A stretch of DNA of 13,891 bases, from assembly GCF_901212495.1 (NCBI RefSeq), contig NZ_CAAKNY010000021.1, positions 1-13,891 of the forward strand. The letters run 5' to 3'. The stretch is from Collinsella aerofaciens. Its GTDB lineage: Bacteria; Actinomycetota; Coriobacteriia; Coriobacteriales; Coriobacteriaceae. How positions within the stretch are numbered: position 1 is the stretch's first letter; each line of letters starts with the position of its first letter. Shown piece after piece: positions 1-10,500 of the stretch. Under the pieces are notes generated by a model. The model ran no database searches. It saw only the letters and a list, made by a program, of their open reading frames with translations, and was not told the origin of the DNA. The position numbers and the translations under genes are program-made.

Positions 1-3
1 GTA

Positions 4-220
4 GTCATTGGGGACGTTCTTAAACGACTAACCATTGGGGACAGTCTTTGTCGGATCGTCGGCTCGCCGGTCGGGTTGGCAAGGACTGTCCCCAACTGCC
101 GACAGAAAGGGAACGTCCCCAACTGCCGGGTGGCGGGTGGCGAAAGAGCGTCCCTAGCGGTACTCATTTAAGTCTGTCCCCAATGAGTAGTTTCAGCCAT
201 TTAAGTACGTCCCCAATGAG
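4..220. repeat. Cluster of six GGGGAC/GTCCCC repeats
   Basis: Six copies of a short motif are visible. Two read CATTGGGGAC on the plus strand (6-23 and 33-50). Two read GTCCCCAACTGCC (83-100 and 109-127). Two read ATTTAAGTNNGTCCCCAATGAG (165-187 and 198-220). Within each pair the flanking dinucleotide alternates between a CG type (ACGTTC, GAACGT, TACGT) and an AG/CT type (ACAGTC, GACTGT, TCTGT). Opposite orientations could fold into hairpins. From general knowledge, GGGGAC-type repeats of this kind are often found beside REP-associated Y1 transposases in many bacteria. No transposase lies inside the window, so that link is inference. Confidence 0.65.
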
Positions 221-253
221 CGCCTATGAGCGGCTAACGACTCGGTGTTGCGC

Positions 254-284
254 TTGACTTTGACCCTACTTCAACGGGTACCAT
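254..284 (+). promoter_or_regulatory. Possible promoter for the DUF362 gene
   Basis: TTGACT at 254-259 resembles a -35 box and TACCAT at 279-284 is a weak -10 match. The 19-base spacer is longer than usual. The site lies about 45 bases before the start codon and after the repeat cluster, which is where a promoter is needed. Weak support. Confidence 0.25.
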
Positions 285-327
285 CCTCTCATGTCTGTAA
301 CGCCATATAGACCGAGGGGATAGATCT

Positions 328-1533
328 ATGACCGCAACTGCACCCGCGGCGCCCGCTAAGGTGTACTTCACCAACCTGCGCACGCATGCTCGCGAGAGCC
401 AGCTCGACAAGCTCAAGCGCCTCATCCGACGCGCCGGTATCGAGCAGATCGACTTTGAGAACAAGTTCGTCGCCATCAAGATTCACTTTGGCGAGCTGGG
501 CAATCTGAGCTTTTTGCGCCCCAACTACGCCCGCGCCGTCGCGGATGTCGTGAAGGAGCTGGGCGGCAAGCCCTTTCTCACCGACTGCAACACGCTTTAT
601 GTCGGTAGCCGCAAAAACGCGCTCGAGCACATCGACACCGCCTACCAGAACGGTTTTACCCCGTATGCCACGGGTTGCCAGATTATCATCGCTGACGGCC
701 TCAAGGGTACCGATGAAGCGCTCGTTTCGGTCGAGGGCGGCGAGTACGTGCACGAGGCCAAGATCGGCCAGGCACTCATGGACGCCGACATCGTAATCAG
801 CCTCACGCACTTTAAGGGCCATGAGCAGGCCGGCTTTGGCGGCGCCATGAAGAACTTGGGTATGGGAGGCGGCAGCCGCGCCGGCAAGATGGAGCAGCAT
901 GCCGCCGGCAAGCCGAACGTCGCGACCGAGCACTGTGTTGGCTGCCGTGCCTGCGAAAAGATCTGCGCGCACAACGCTATCTCGTTCGACGACACCCGCG
1001 AGCGCGAGCTTGCCAGCGGCACGACTCGCACGGTGCACGTGGCTACCATCGACCACGATCGCTGCGTGGGCTGCGGCCGCTGCATCGGCGTGTGCAACCA
1101 GGACGCCATCAAGCCCGGCTATGACGCCGCGGCCGACGTGCTCAACTACAAGATCGCCGAGTATACGAAGGCCGTCGTCGACGGCCGCCCCAGCTTCCAC
1201 ATCTCGCTTGCCATGGATATCAGCCCCAACTGCGATTGCCATCCCGAAAACGACACGCCTATCGTCAACGATATCGGCATGTTCGCGAGCTTCGACCCGG
1301 TCGCCATCGACCAGGCCTGTGCCGATGCCGTCATGGCATCTGAGCCGCTGCCCAACACCGAGCTCACCGATAGCGCGGCCAAGATGGAGCACAATCACGA
1401 GCATCTGGAGGGCGAGCAGGCCAAGGATCCCTTCTGCATCACGCATCCCGACACCGACTGGCGCGCGTGCATCGCGCATGCCGAGAAGATCGGCCTGGGC
1501 ACGAGCGAGTACGAGCTCATCGAGGTCAAGTAG
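328..1533 (+). CDS. DUF362 domain protein with two 4Fe-4S clusters
   Basis: A 401-residue cytoplasmic iron-sulfur protein. The N-terminal and central parts match the DUF362 family (phrases such as KIHFGELGN, FLTDCNTLYVGSR and VISLTHFKGHEQAGFGGAMKNLGMG). Two ferredoxin-like motifs follow: C203-x2-C206-x2-C209-x3-C213 and C246-x2-C249-x2-C252-x3-C256, each able to hold one 4Fe-4S cluster. After them the DUF362 fold resumes, with a conserved FASFDPVAIDQACADAV segment and a His-rich tail. No signal peptide is seen. The ATG has GAGGGG a suitable distance upstream. It appears monocistronic, with its own terminator just downstream. The biochemical role of this family is not established; electron transfer is inferred from the clusters. 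The family call is firm, the function open. Confidence 0.93.
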   Translation: MTATAPAAPAKVYFTNLRTHARESQLDKLKRLIRRAGIEQIDFENKFVAIKIHFGELGNLSFLRPNYARAVADVVKELGGKPFLTDCNTLYVGSRKNALEHIDTAYQNGFTPYATGCQIIIADGLKGTDEALVSVEGGEYVHEAKIGQALMDADIVISLTHFKGHEQAGFGGAMKNLGMGGGSRAGKMEQHAAGKPNVATEHCVGCRACEKICAHNAISFDDTRERELASGTTRTVHVATIDHDRCVGCGRCIGVCNQDAIKPGYDAAADVLNYKIAEYTKAVVDGRPSFHISLAMDISPNCDCHPENDTPIVNDIGMFASFDPVAIDQACADAVMASEPLPNTELTDSAAKMEHNHEHLEGEQAKDPFCITHPDTDWRACIAHAEKIGLGTSEYELIEVK

Positions 1534-1580
1534 CGACTAGCTATTGGACAAAACAAGCGCCTTTGTAGCGTAGGCTGAGC

Positions 1581-1619
1581 AAAAGCCGTCCGCGAGCACA
1601 GTGTCCACGGGCGGCTTTT
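1581..1619 (+). terminator. Rho-independent terminator after the DUF362 gene
   Basis: AAAAGCCGTCCGCG pairs with CACGGGCGGCTTTT with wobble pairs, and the right arm ends in TTTT. It lies about 50 bases after the stop codon. The A-run/T-run symmetry means it could also work on the opposite strand. Confidence 0.75.
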
Positions 1620-1747
1620 CGGAAGTATGCGGCAAATTCTGAGACTACCGAGCACACGGCATTTTTTACTCATAAAACCGCAGGTAAATTAGGTGCGAAA
1701 CAGGTGCCTGGTCGGCAAGTTCAGATTTTGCCGCATACTTCCGAAAA
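1616..1747. repeat. MITE-like element with 27-bp terminal inverted repeats
   Basis: The left arm at 1616-1642 (TTTTCGGAAGTATGCGGCAA, then A/T and TCTGA) is repeated inverted at 1720-1747 with one mismatch over about 27 bases. The roughly 77-base centre has no convincing ORF. The size and long terminal repeats fit a miniature inverted-repeat element, or one large hairpin that could act as a bidirectional terminator. Inside the right arm, CGGCAA (1713-1718) can also pair with TTGCCG (1728-1733), giving a competing local hairpin. No target-site duplication is obvious. Confidence 0.55.
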
Positions 1748-2083
1748 AAGAGGGTCAGTTAGAGCTGCAAATGTCGATATTCGCCTAAAACGTCCAGTTT
1801 TCCCAGCTAAAACGAGCTATCGTGCGAGGGTTCAAAAAGATTTTTTCGGCGCTGCCGCCGTCCACTGTGAGTGGTCAGTTTGGAACCGCGATCGGCGGAT
1901 AACCAACTGGCGTTCGCTCGACAACGGCGATTTATTCGATTCTCAGAAAACCGTCCCGAGCGGCTTCTGTCGCCGTGCTTCACATTACGTGAACGATGAA
2001 TGAATGAACTTTGATAGCTAGGGTCGATTTCCGATCTCAGCCGAACACATTGAGCAAATAGGCCGTTCCCGCACCTAGCCGAA
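1748..2083. other. Non-coding stretch, nothing recognised
   Basis: About 335 bases without a supportable gene. An open frame runs plus-strand at 1704-2003, but it starts inside the inverted-repeat element, has no clear ribosome binding site and resembles no family I know. Composition is mixed, with A/T tracts unlike the flanking genes. A weak inverted repeat (CAGTTTGG at 1876-1883, CCAACTG at 1903-1909) is present. It is probably decayed or spacer DNA. Confidence 0.4.
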
Positions 2084-2116
2084 CGCCCCCGCGGCCCCTT
2101 CCTGGGCCCGGGGGCG
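2084..2116. terminator. Strong GC hairpin, possible terminator
   Basis: CGCCCCCG at 2084-2091 pairs with CGGGGGCG at 2109-2116, and GGCCC/GGGCC continue the stem around a CTTCCT loop. No proper T-run follows on either strand (only GTTT on plus), so the terminator role is uncertain. It sits just before the hsdR remnant and may mark a junction. Confidence 0.4.
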
Positions 2117-2139
2117 CCGGTTTCCCAGTTGAAGGAACG

Positions 2140-2460
2140 GTGGAGATCGCCGCGCGGATCATGTTCGCGGTGGCAGCATCGCCGGATCAGCGCGACAAGT
2201 CCGAACTCATCGAGCGGTTCCTCGAGATCGCCGGCTTCGGGGAGGCGGACGCCCAGTTCGACATCGACCCGGCCGCGCCCGAGTCCGCGCGCAACTGGCG
2301 CAAGTTCGTGGCCGACTCCATGGAGGAGGAGATGTCGGGCATCATCAAGGCCGAAACGAGGGACAGGCAGCGCCACCGCGTGACCGACCTGCTGTCGGGG
2401 TTCTGCCGGAAGTACCGCAGTCTGACCGTCCGCTACCCCATCGAGCTTCCCGAGGACTAA
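2140..2460 (+). pseudogene. hsdR: Remnant of type I restriction R subunit C-terminus
   Basis: A 106-residue open frame matches the helical C-terminal region of EcoR124-type HsdR proteins as I remember it. ASPDQRDKSELIERFL resembles the family's xSPxLRxKKDLIExFI motif. NWRKFVADSMEEEMSGIIKAE resembles the following WxxFVxxxxEEELxxIIxEE helix. RVTDLLSGFCRKYRSL resembles the final xLxxFFEKYFxL helix. Full R subunits are about 1000 residues with nuclease and helicase domains, all absent here, and no hsdM or hsdS is present. The GTG at 2140 has GAAGGA only three bases before it, so a true start is doubtful. It ends with TAA directly against the conserved promoter block of the next cassette. The family call is from memory and moderate. 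Confidence 0.5.
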
Positions 2461-2510
2461 GACAAGCCTCCCGTACAATAATAGAACATAAGTTCGCATA
2501 GCACAGGAGG
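2459..2510 (+). promoter_or_regulatory. LexA-box promoter of the first small-gene cassette
   Basis: AGAACATAAGTTCG at 2483-2496, read on the other strand CGAACTTATGTTCT, matches the Gram-positive SOS box CGAAC-N4-GTTCG at all but one base. A -35-like AAGACA (2459-2464), a 17-base gap and a -10-like TAGAAC (2482-2487) would put the box over the -10 and start site, the usual place for LexA repression. AGGAGG at 2505-2510 is the ribosome binding site. The block is 48/52 identical to that at 10164-10215. Confidence 0.6.
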
Positions 2511-2515
2511 CGCTG

Positions 2516-2734
2516 TTGTCTACAGATTCCAAATCAATCCGCTTGGTCACTGCCATCGTGGAGCGCCGCCCCGACGGCGAATACGTTCCCTGGGGCATCA
2601 AGTGGTACGACGGTACTGTCTATCCCTTCAAAGAGGTCGAGTCATACAAACCCCGCTCCTGGGCGTTGGGAAACGATCGCGCTTGCGAATCCTAGCGCGT
2701 GGCCCTCGCCGATAACAAGGCTCGCGAAAAGTGA
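2516..2734 (+). pseudogene. Broken copy of the small SOS-box protein
   Basis: It starts with TTG five bases after AGGAGG. The first 59 residues (…RPDGEYVPWGIKWYDGTVYPF…) match the copy at 10219 at 49 of 59 positions. A TAG at 2693-2695 then replaces the TGG (Trp) of the other copy (GAATCCTAG against GAATCCTGG). Similarity continues in the same frame (RVALADNKAREK) to a TGA at 2732-2734 and is lost after that, so the segment matching CHYKDSWYVVH is missing. It is a nonsense-mutated, 3'-truncated pseudogene. Most differences before the stop are synonymous or conservative, so decay came after a period of selection. Confidence 0.7.
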
Positions 2735-3035
2735 TCCCCGAATATCAATTCCCGATATCTGCCCATCAGTCCGATCTCCCGGACGGCATCAAGGTACCTC
2801 CGGCCTATGCACGGAAAGCTGTTGCGCGCTAGACATACTGACGCATACCGTACAAAACATCAGGTTTAACAGCCGGGGACGATCCCTCCTTCCGGGGATA
2901 TCGACAAGGCGGCACCTATGTTGGCGGATTTGGTGGCGCGCTTTCGTGCAAGGCTTGGGTACGGCGTATAACTGGATGTACCGTGCTGGAGAGCTGCTTG
3001 GGCATTTTGTCCTGCATACGCACCTACTCAATCAT
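2735..3035. other. Degenerate non-coding stretch before the PTS operon
   Basis: I see no supportable gene in these 300 bases. Short open frames exist on both strands (for example minus 2789-3031), but none has a ribosome binding site or a family pattern. A plus-strand phrase around 2920-2965 (LADLVARFRARLGYG) ends quickly at a stop and may be a fragment of a lost gene. CCGGGGA occurs twice (about 2873 and 2893) around a small ATCCC/GGGAT hairpin. Confidence 0.4.
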
Positions 3036-3068
3036 AAGGACATCTTCCATTTGGAAGGAAATATCCTT
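3036..3068 (+). promoter_or_regulatory. 33-bp imperfect palindrome, candidate operator
   Basis: The core CTTCC-ATTT-GGAAG (3044-3057) is a perfect inverted repeat. Outer arms AAGGA (3036-3040) and TCCTT (3064-3068) extend it. It lies about 26 bases upstream of a -10-like TATTAT (3094-3099), where an activator would bind. LicR/MtlR-type regulators bind palindromic DNA near the promoters they activate, so self-regulation of the operon is the likely reading. It does not look like a classical RAT RNA antiterminator. Confidence 0.45.
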
Positions 3069-3093
3069 TGTGGTATCGCGTAACGTTCCTTCC

Positions 3094-3115
3094 TATTATC
3101 AATAGCGAGAGGAGG
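3094..3115 (+). promoter_or_regulatory. -10 box and ribosome binding site of the PTS operon
   Basis: TATTAT at 3094-3099 is a good -10 match but no good -35 stands at the right distance, as expected for an activator-dependent promoter. AGGAGG at 3110-3115 fixes the GTG start at 3120. Confidence 0.4.
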
Positions 3116-3119
3116 AACC

Positions 3120-5000
3120 GTGGACGATAAGTTGTTGCGCATCATTCAGGAGCTCAGGCGTAGCCCGTCGGTTCCTGCAAGTGATTTATCCCGGATGCTT
3201 GGGGTGAGCACTCGTACCATCCGTACGTACATCTCTCAGCTGAATCAGCTTTTCCATAATACGGCGCGCATAGACATGAAACGCGGAGAGGGATACGAGT
3301 TATCGATTCTCGATAACGACGCGTTCAACGTGATCTTCAAAGCTGATGCCGATAGTACCCATGTCCTGCCAGACACGTCTAAGGGTCGAATTCGTTTCAT
3401 TTTAAATGAACTGCTCTATCGAAACGGGTGGGTCACACTAGACCGCCTTGCCGACACCTTATATGTTTCAAGGGTGACGATTTCGAATGATCTCAAGGCC
3501 GCCGAGGACTATATAGGTCGTTTCGGGCTGCAGATCGAAAGAAAACCAAGACATGGGGTTCGGGTCATCGGTCCCGAGTTTATGCACCGTCTTTGCTTGG
3601 CAAGCCTTGCAATGGATGTCCCTTTTGGGGATGACCTCGTTGAAATTGCAGAGTGTGTCGATCAAGCTCTTGTGCAAAGCGAATTCCATATCAATGCGGT
3701 CGCATACCAGAATCTTCTTGTTCATATCGCTGTAGCAATCGAACGCATAAGAAACAACTGCTATGTGCCAATGGAGCAACTTCAGATCAAGGATATTAAG
3801 ACGCGGCGCGAATACGCCATAGCCGAGACCATCGCGAGAAAAGTGGCAGCTCAATTTGATATTGGGATGCCGGTTGAAGAGGTGGCCTACATCGCAATTC
3901 ATCTCGCTGGCAAACAGACTGTCGATATAGACGGGAAGGATGATGAAGGTTTCGAAATCTTAGGCGAAGCCTGGGGTGTTGCTGCGCAGATGATTGAGCG
4001 TGTATGGGAGTCATTCCGTTTCGATTTTCGCGAAGACTTCGAACTGTGTCTCAATCTGGCTCGTCATATCGTTCCTCTTTCCGTGCGACTGAAGTGCCAC
4101 ATGAATCTCGACAATCCTCTGCTGAGCGATATAAAAAGACGGTTTCCATTGGCGTATTCCATGGCGTCTGACAGCTCTTCCGTGCTGGCCGATAGGTATC
4201 GGCAAAAACCTTCTGAGGAGGAGATAGGGTATATCGCCCTTGCGTTCGCTCTCGCACTTGAGCGACAGAAAAACGGACAGAGCAAGAAGAACATCCTGAT
4301 TGTTTGCGCATCGGGTGCCGGTAGCGCGCATCTGCTGGAGTATCAATACCGAAGTGCTTTCGGAGGCATGCTCGGAACGATTAGGACCTGTGACGCCGGA
4401 AGTCTCAACGCGGCAAGCCTGCACGATATCGACTATGTCTTTACCACTGTGCCGATTCGACAGAAGCTCGATATGCCTGTCTTCCACGTGAGCTCTTTTC
4501 TAGACGAGAGTGAAATCGGTAACGTTCAGCACATCCTGAACAGCGGCATTCAGGATGACGTCATCGACTCGTTCTTTTCTGAGGATCTGTTTTTCACCCA
4601 CATGCACTGCGAGAGCAAGGAAGAGGTCATTTCTGAACTCTGTCAACGAATCGCCGACGTTAAACCAATCCCCGATGCATTTGAGTCCTCGGTACTGAGG
4701 CGCGAATCACTGGCTGAGACATCTTTCGGAAATCGTGTGGCCATCCCTCATCCCTTTGAGGCGGTGACGGATGAGACGTTCGTATGCATCGGAATCCTTG
4801 ATAAACCTGTTTCCTGGAACACTCATGATGTTCAGGTTGTTTTCCTGTTGAGCATATCCAAGAAGCGCGATAAAAACCTCCAAGGTTTTTATCAGCGCAC
4901 GGCCAAGCTGCTTACCAGTGAACACGACATCGACATGCTGATCAGCCATCAGAGTCTTTCGACACTGATGGGGCTATTGCACGGGCACTACGATCTATAG
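3120..5000 (+). CDS. licR: LicR/BglG-family PRD and PTS-domain regulator
   Basis: 626 residues, GTG start four bases after AGGAGG. The domains in order are: an HTH_11-type helix-turn-helix (about 3-60, ASDLSRMLGVSTRTIRTYISQL); a second Mga-like HTH (about 90-150, LADTLYVSRVTISNDLKAAE); PRD1 (about 190-270, His202 and His261); PRD2 (about 295-385, His316); a IIB-like domain with Cys396 in NILIVCASGAGS; and a mannitol/fructose-type IIA domain (about 485-626) with phospho-site His544 in VAIPHPF. This is the layout of DNA-binding activators such as LicR and MtlR, not of RNA-binding BglG. It senses sugar through phosphorylation by HPr and by its cognate IIB. The second PRD2 histidine is replaced: the family usually has EIGYIALHxA and this protein has EIGYIALAFA, with Ala375. 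As the first gene of the operon it probably activates its own transcription. Confidence 0.92.
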   Translation: MDDKLLRIIQELRRSPSVPASDLSRMLGVSTRTIRTYISQLNQLFHNTARIDMKRGEGYELSILDNDAFNVIFKADADSTHVLPDTSKGRIRFILNELLYRNGWVTLDRLADTLYVSRVTISNDLKAAEDYIGRFGLQIERKPRHGVRVIGPEFMHRLCLASLAMDVPFGDDLVEIAECVDQALVQSEFHINAVAYQNLLVHIAVAIERIRNNCYVPMEQLQIKDIKTRREYAIAETIARKVAAQFDIGMPVEEVAYIAIHLAGKQTVDIDGKDDEGFEILGEAWGVAAQMIERVWESFRFDFREDFELCLNLARHIVPLSVRLKCHMNLDNPLLSDIKRRFPLAYSMASDSSSVLADRYRQKPSEEEIGYIALAFALALERQKNGQSKKNILIVCASGAGSAHLLEYQYRSAFGGMLGTIRTCDAGSLNAASLHDIDYVFTTVPIRQKLDMPVFHVSSFLDESEIGNVQHILNSGIQDDVIDSFFSEDLFFTHMHCESKEEVISELCQRIADVKPIPDAFESSVLRRESLAETSFGNRVAIPHPFEAVTDETFVCIGILDKPVSWNTHDVQVVFLLSISKKRDKNLQGFYQRTAKLLTSEHDIDMLISHQSLSTLMGLLHGHYDL

Positions 5001-5011
5001 GAGGAGGGAGA

Positions 5012-5326
5012 ATGGACGAGGATAAATATTTGGATGCGATGCAGATTATCTTGCATGCCGGCAACGCAAAGTCTTCCGCCCTTATGGCGATCGACTCTGC
5101 CGCCGACGGCGATTTTGAAGCTGCCGACGCTCAGCTTAAAGAGGCTCGAGACGAGATGCATGCAGCTCATGAAGTGCAGTTCAACCTGATACACGATGAA
5201 GCAAACGGCAACTCTGTTGAGGTGAACATCATCTTGGTGCACGCAGAGGACCATCTAACGATGGCGATACTCGCAAGCGATCTTGCCGAGCGATTCATCG
5301 ATCTGTACAAGAACGGTACTAACTAA
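5012..5326 (+). CDS. licA: PTS lactose/cellobiose-family IIA component
   Basis: 104 residues, the normal length of Lac-family IIA proteins. IILHAGNAKSSALMAI at the start, EAHxxQ-like AAHEVQFNLI and LVHAEDHLTMA are the family's three marks. His77 in the last motif is the phosphorylated residue and Asp80 matches the metal-binding Asp of the trimer. It accepts phosphate from HPr and passes it to the IIB next door. The gene starts 11 bases after the regulator's stop, behind AGGAGGGAG, so the two are cotranscribed. The symbol follows the lic operon; celA or chbA would be equivalent. Confidence 0.93.
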   Translation: MDEDKYLDAMQIILHAGNAKSSALMAIDSAADGDFEAADAQLKEARDEMHAAHEVQFNLIHDEANGNSVEVNIILVHAEDHLTMAILASDLAERFIDLYKNGTN

Positions 5327-5375
5327 GCATTTTGTCCATAAGTGCGCAAGTGCGTGAGAACAAGGGAGAGAGACT

Positions 5376-5684
5376 ATGAATATCATGCTTGCCTGCTGTG
5401 CGGGAATGAGCACATCACTTGTTGTGACCAAGATGCAGGAGGCTGCTAAGGCCCAGGGTAAGGACTATAAAATCTGGGCTGTTGAGCAGGGCCAGATTTC
5501 CGATGAGCTGGGTAATTTCGATGTCTTGCTGCTTGGTCCGCAGGTACGTCATATTTTACGCAAGGTGACGAAGATTGTTGAAGGGCGTGCTCCGATTGGC
5601 GTTATCGATCCCGTCTCCTATGGACGCTGTGACGGAGCTGCGGTTCTCAAGCAAGCTGAGGATCTGGTGGCGTCGTCCAAGTAG
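5376..5684 (+). CDS. licB: PTS lactose/cellobiose-family IIB component
   Basis: 102 residues, a single-domain cytoplasmic IIB. The phosphate-binding loop at the N-terminus reads LACCAGMSTSLVV. By alignment with cellobiose IIB (CSAGMSTS), Cys7 is the phosphorylated cysteine and Cys8 a neighbour. VLLLGPQVRHIL and PIGVIDPVSYGRCDGAAVL are the usual later motifs. It takes phosphate from IIA His77 and gives it to the sugar bound by IIC. The ATG follows AGGGAGAG with good spacing. The gap of 49 bases to IIA holds no terminator. Confidence 0.93.
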   Translation: MNIMLACCAGMSTSLVVTKMQEAAKAQGKDYKIWAVEQGQISDELGNFDVLLLGPQVRHILRKVTKIVEGRAPIGVIDPVSYGRCDGAAVLKQAEDLVASSK

Positions 5685-5696
5685 TTTAAAAATAAT

Positions 5697-5722
5697 CCGC
5701 CGGCAGCTGGCACTGCCGGCGG
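5697..5722 (+). other. Perfect 10-bp hairpin between IIB and IIC genes
   Basis: CCGCCGGCAG and CTGCCGGCGG form a perfect 10-bp stem around a six-base loop. No T-run follows, so it is not a normal terminator. Inside an operon such a stem can stabilise the upstream mRNA or mark a processing site, giving more soluble IIA and IIB than membrane IIC. Confidence 0.6.
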
Positions 5723-5758
5723 ACGCAACAAGCCATTTTGTGAAAGAGGGTGCTTTCT

Positions 5759-10037
<4,279 letters not shown>

Positions 10038-10040
10038 AGC

Positions 10041-10060
10041 CGGTGATGACCTTATCACCG
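10041..10060 (+). terminator. Hairpin after the PTS operon
   Basis: CGGTGAT and ATCACCG form a perfect 7-bp stem around GACCTT just after the last stop codon. Only a broken T-rich stretch follows, so termination is likely weak. Confidence 0.4.
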
Positions 10061-10061
10061 A

Positions 10062-10163
10062 TACCTTGTGAATTTCTTCGGCCTGGCTTCGCGTAACCAT
10101 TCCCTGCCCGATCTGATTCAGGACCTCCAGATTACCGCGGTACGCCGAAGAGCCCGCAGCCAC
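10062..10163 (-). pseudogene. Truncated divergent gene, winged-helix-like N-terminus
   Basis: Reading leftward, a GTG at 10163 follows GGGAGGC (10175-10169) by five bases, which is a good ribosome binding site. The frame gives about 34 plausible residues, including LEVLNQIGQGMVTRSQAEEI. It then runs into sequence complementary to the end of the phospho-galactosidase gene, where it stops at 10002. The phrase resembles the N-terminal helix-turn-helix of AbiEi-type antitoxins (…GGxVTxxQAxEx G…), but the match is short and from memory. It lies back to back with the small gene at 10219, sharing the LexA box. The 3' part appears lost at the junction with the operon. It may also be non-coding. Confidence 0.35.
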
Positions 10164-10213
10164 GACAAGCCTCCCGCTCAATAATAGAACATAAGTTCGC
10201 ATTGCACGGGAGG
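10162..10213 (+). promoter_or_regulatory. LexA-box promoter of the second small-gene cassette
   Basis: AGAACATAAGTTCG at 10186-10199 matches the Gram-positive LexA box with one mismatch. ACGACA (10162-10167), a 17-base gap and TAGAAC (10185-10190) form a plausible promoter under the box. Around the box, GCCTCCCG (10169-10176) and CGGGAGGC (10207-10214) form a perfect 8-bp inverted repeat. The right arm is the ribosome binding site of the TTG gene. The left arm is either the ribosome binding site of the divergent frame or an anti-Shine-Dalgarno in read-through transcripts. Confidence 0.6.
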
Positions 10214-10218
10214 CGTCT

Positions 10219-10500
10219 TTGTCCGCAGACTCTAAATCCATCCGCCTAGTCACGGCCCTAGTCGAGTGCCGCCCCGACGGTGAGTACGTCCCTTGGGGAA
10301 TCAAGTGGTACGACGGCACCGTCTATCAATTCAAAGAGATCGAATCGTACAGGCCACGCTCTTGGGTTCTCGGCAAAAATCGCGTTTGCGAATCCTGGCG
10401 AGTCGCTCTCGAGAACGACACCGCCCGCGAGATTTGCCATTACAAAGACAGCTGGTACGTGGTCCACGACCCGCTGAACGACCAGCCCGGCTTTGCGCCT
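10219..10500 (+). CDS. Small SOS-box protein, 3' end lost
   Basis: It starts with TTG behind GGGAGG. About 80-90 residues look genuine: SKSIRLVTALVECRPDGEYV, then WGIKWYDGTVYQFKEIESYR, with a DSWYVVHDP segment near the end. The pattern (PDG, then W-x-DG-x-x-Y, then a terminal WYVV/WFVE) recalls small beta-rich proteins often found near Y-family polymerases in Firmicutes. I cannot confirm that, and give no function. The open frame runs on to 10953 through the minus-strand small genes and hydrolase end, which shows that the natural stop was lost; the end given is approximate. The second copy at 2516 argues that it is a real gene. Control by LexA is inferred from the box over its promoter. Confidence 0.6.

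Noticed and set aside
1..220. CRISPR array at the repeat cluster
   Set aside because: Repeats are short, in both orientations, with uneven gaps and variable flanks; no cas genes.
289..1479. Long 396-residue minus-strand open frame
   Set aside because: It is the complement of the DUF362 gene, which has clear motifs and a ribosome site; the minus frame has low-complexity composition and no family pattern.
1807..2601. 264-residue minus-strand open frame over the hsdR remnant and first cassette
   Set aside because: No ribosome site or family pattern; the plus-strand signals explain the region better.
3036..3068. Classical RAT antiterminator site
   Set aside because: The sequence does not match RAT, no terminator overlaps it, and the regulator has the DNA-binding LicR layout.
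5327..5340. GCATTTTGTCC shared by 3002-3012 and about 5327-5337
   Set aside because: Short A/T-rich match without similar surroundings, probably chance.
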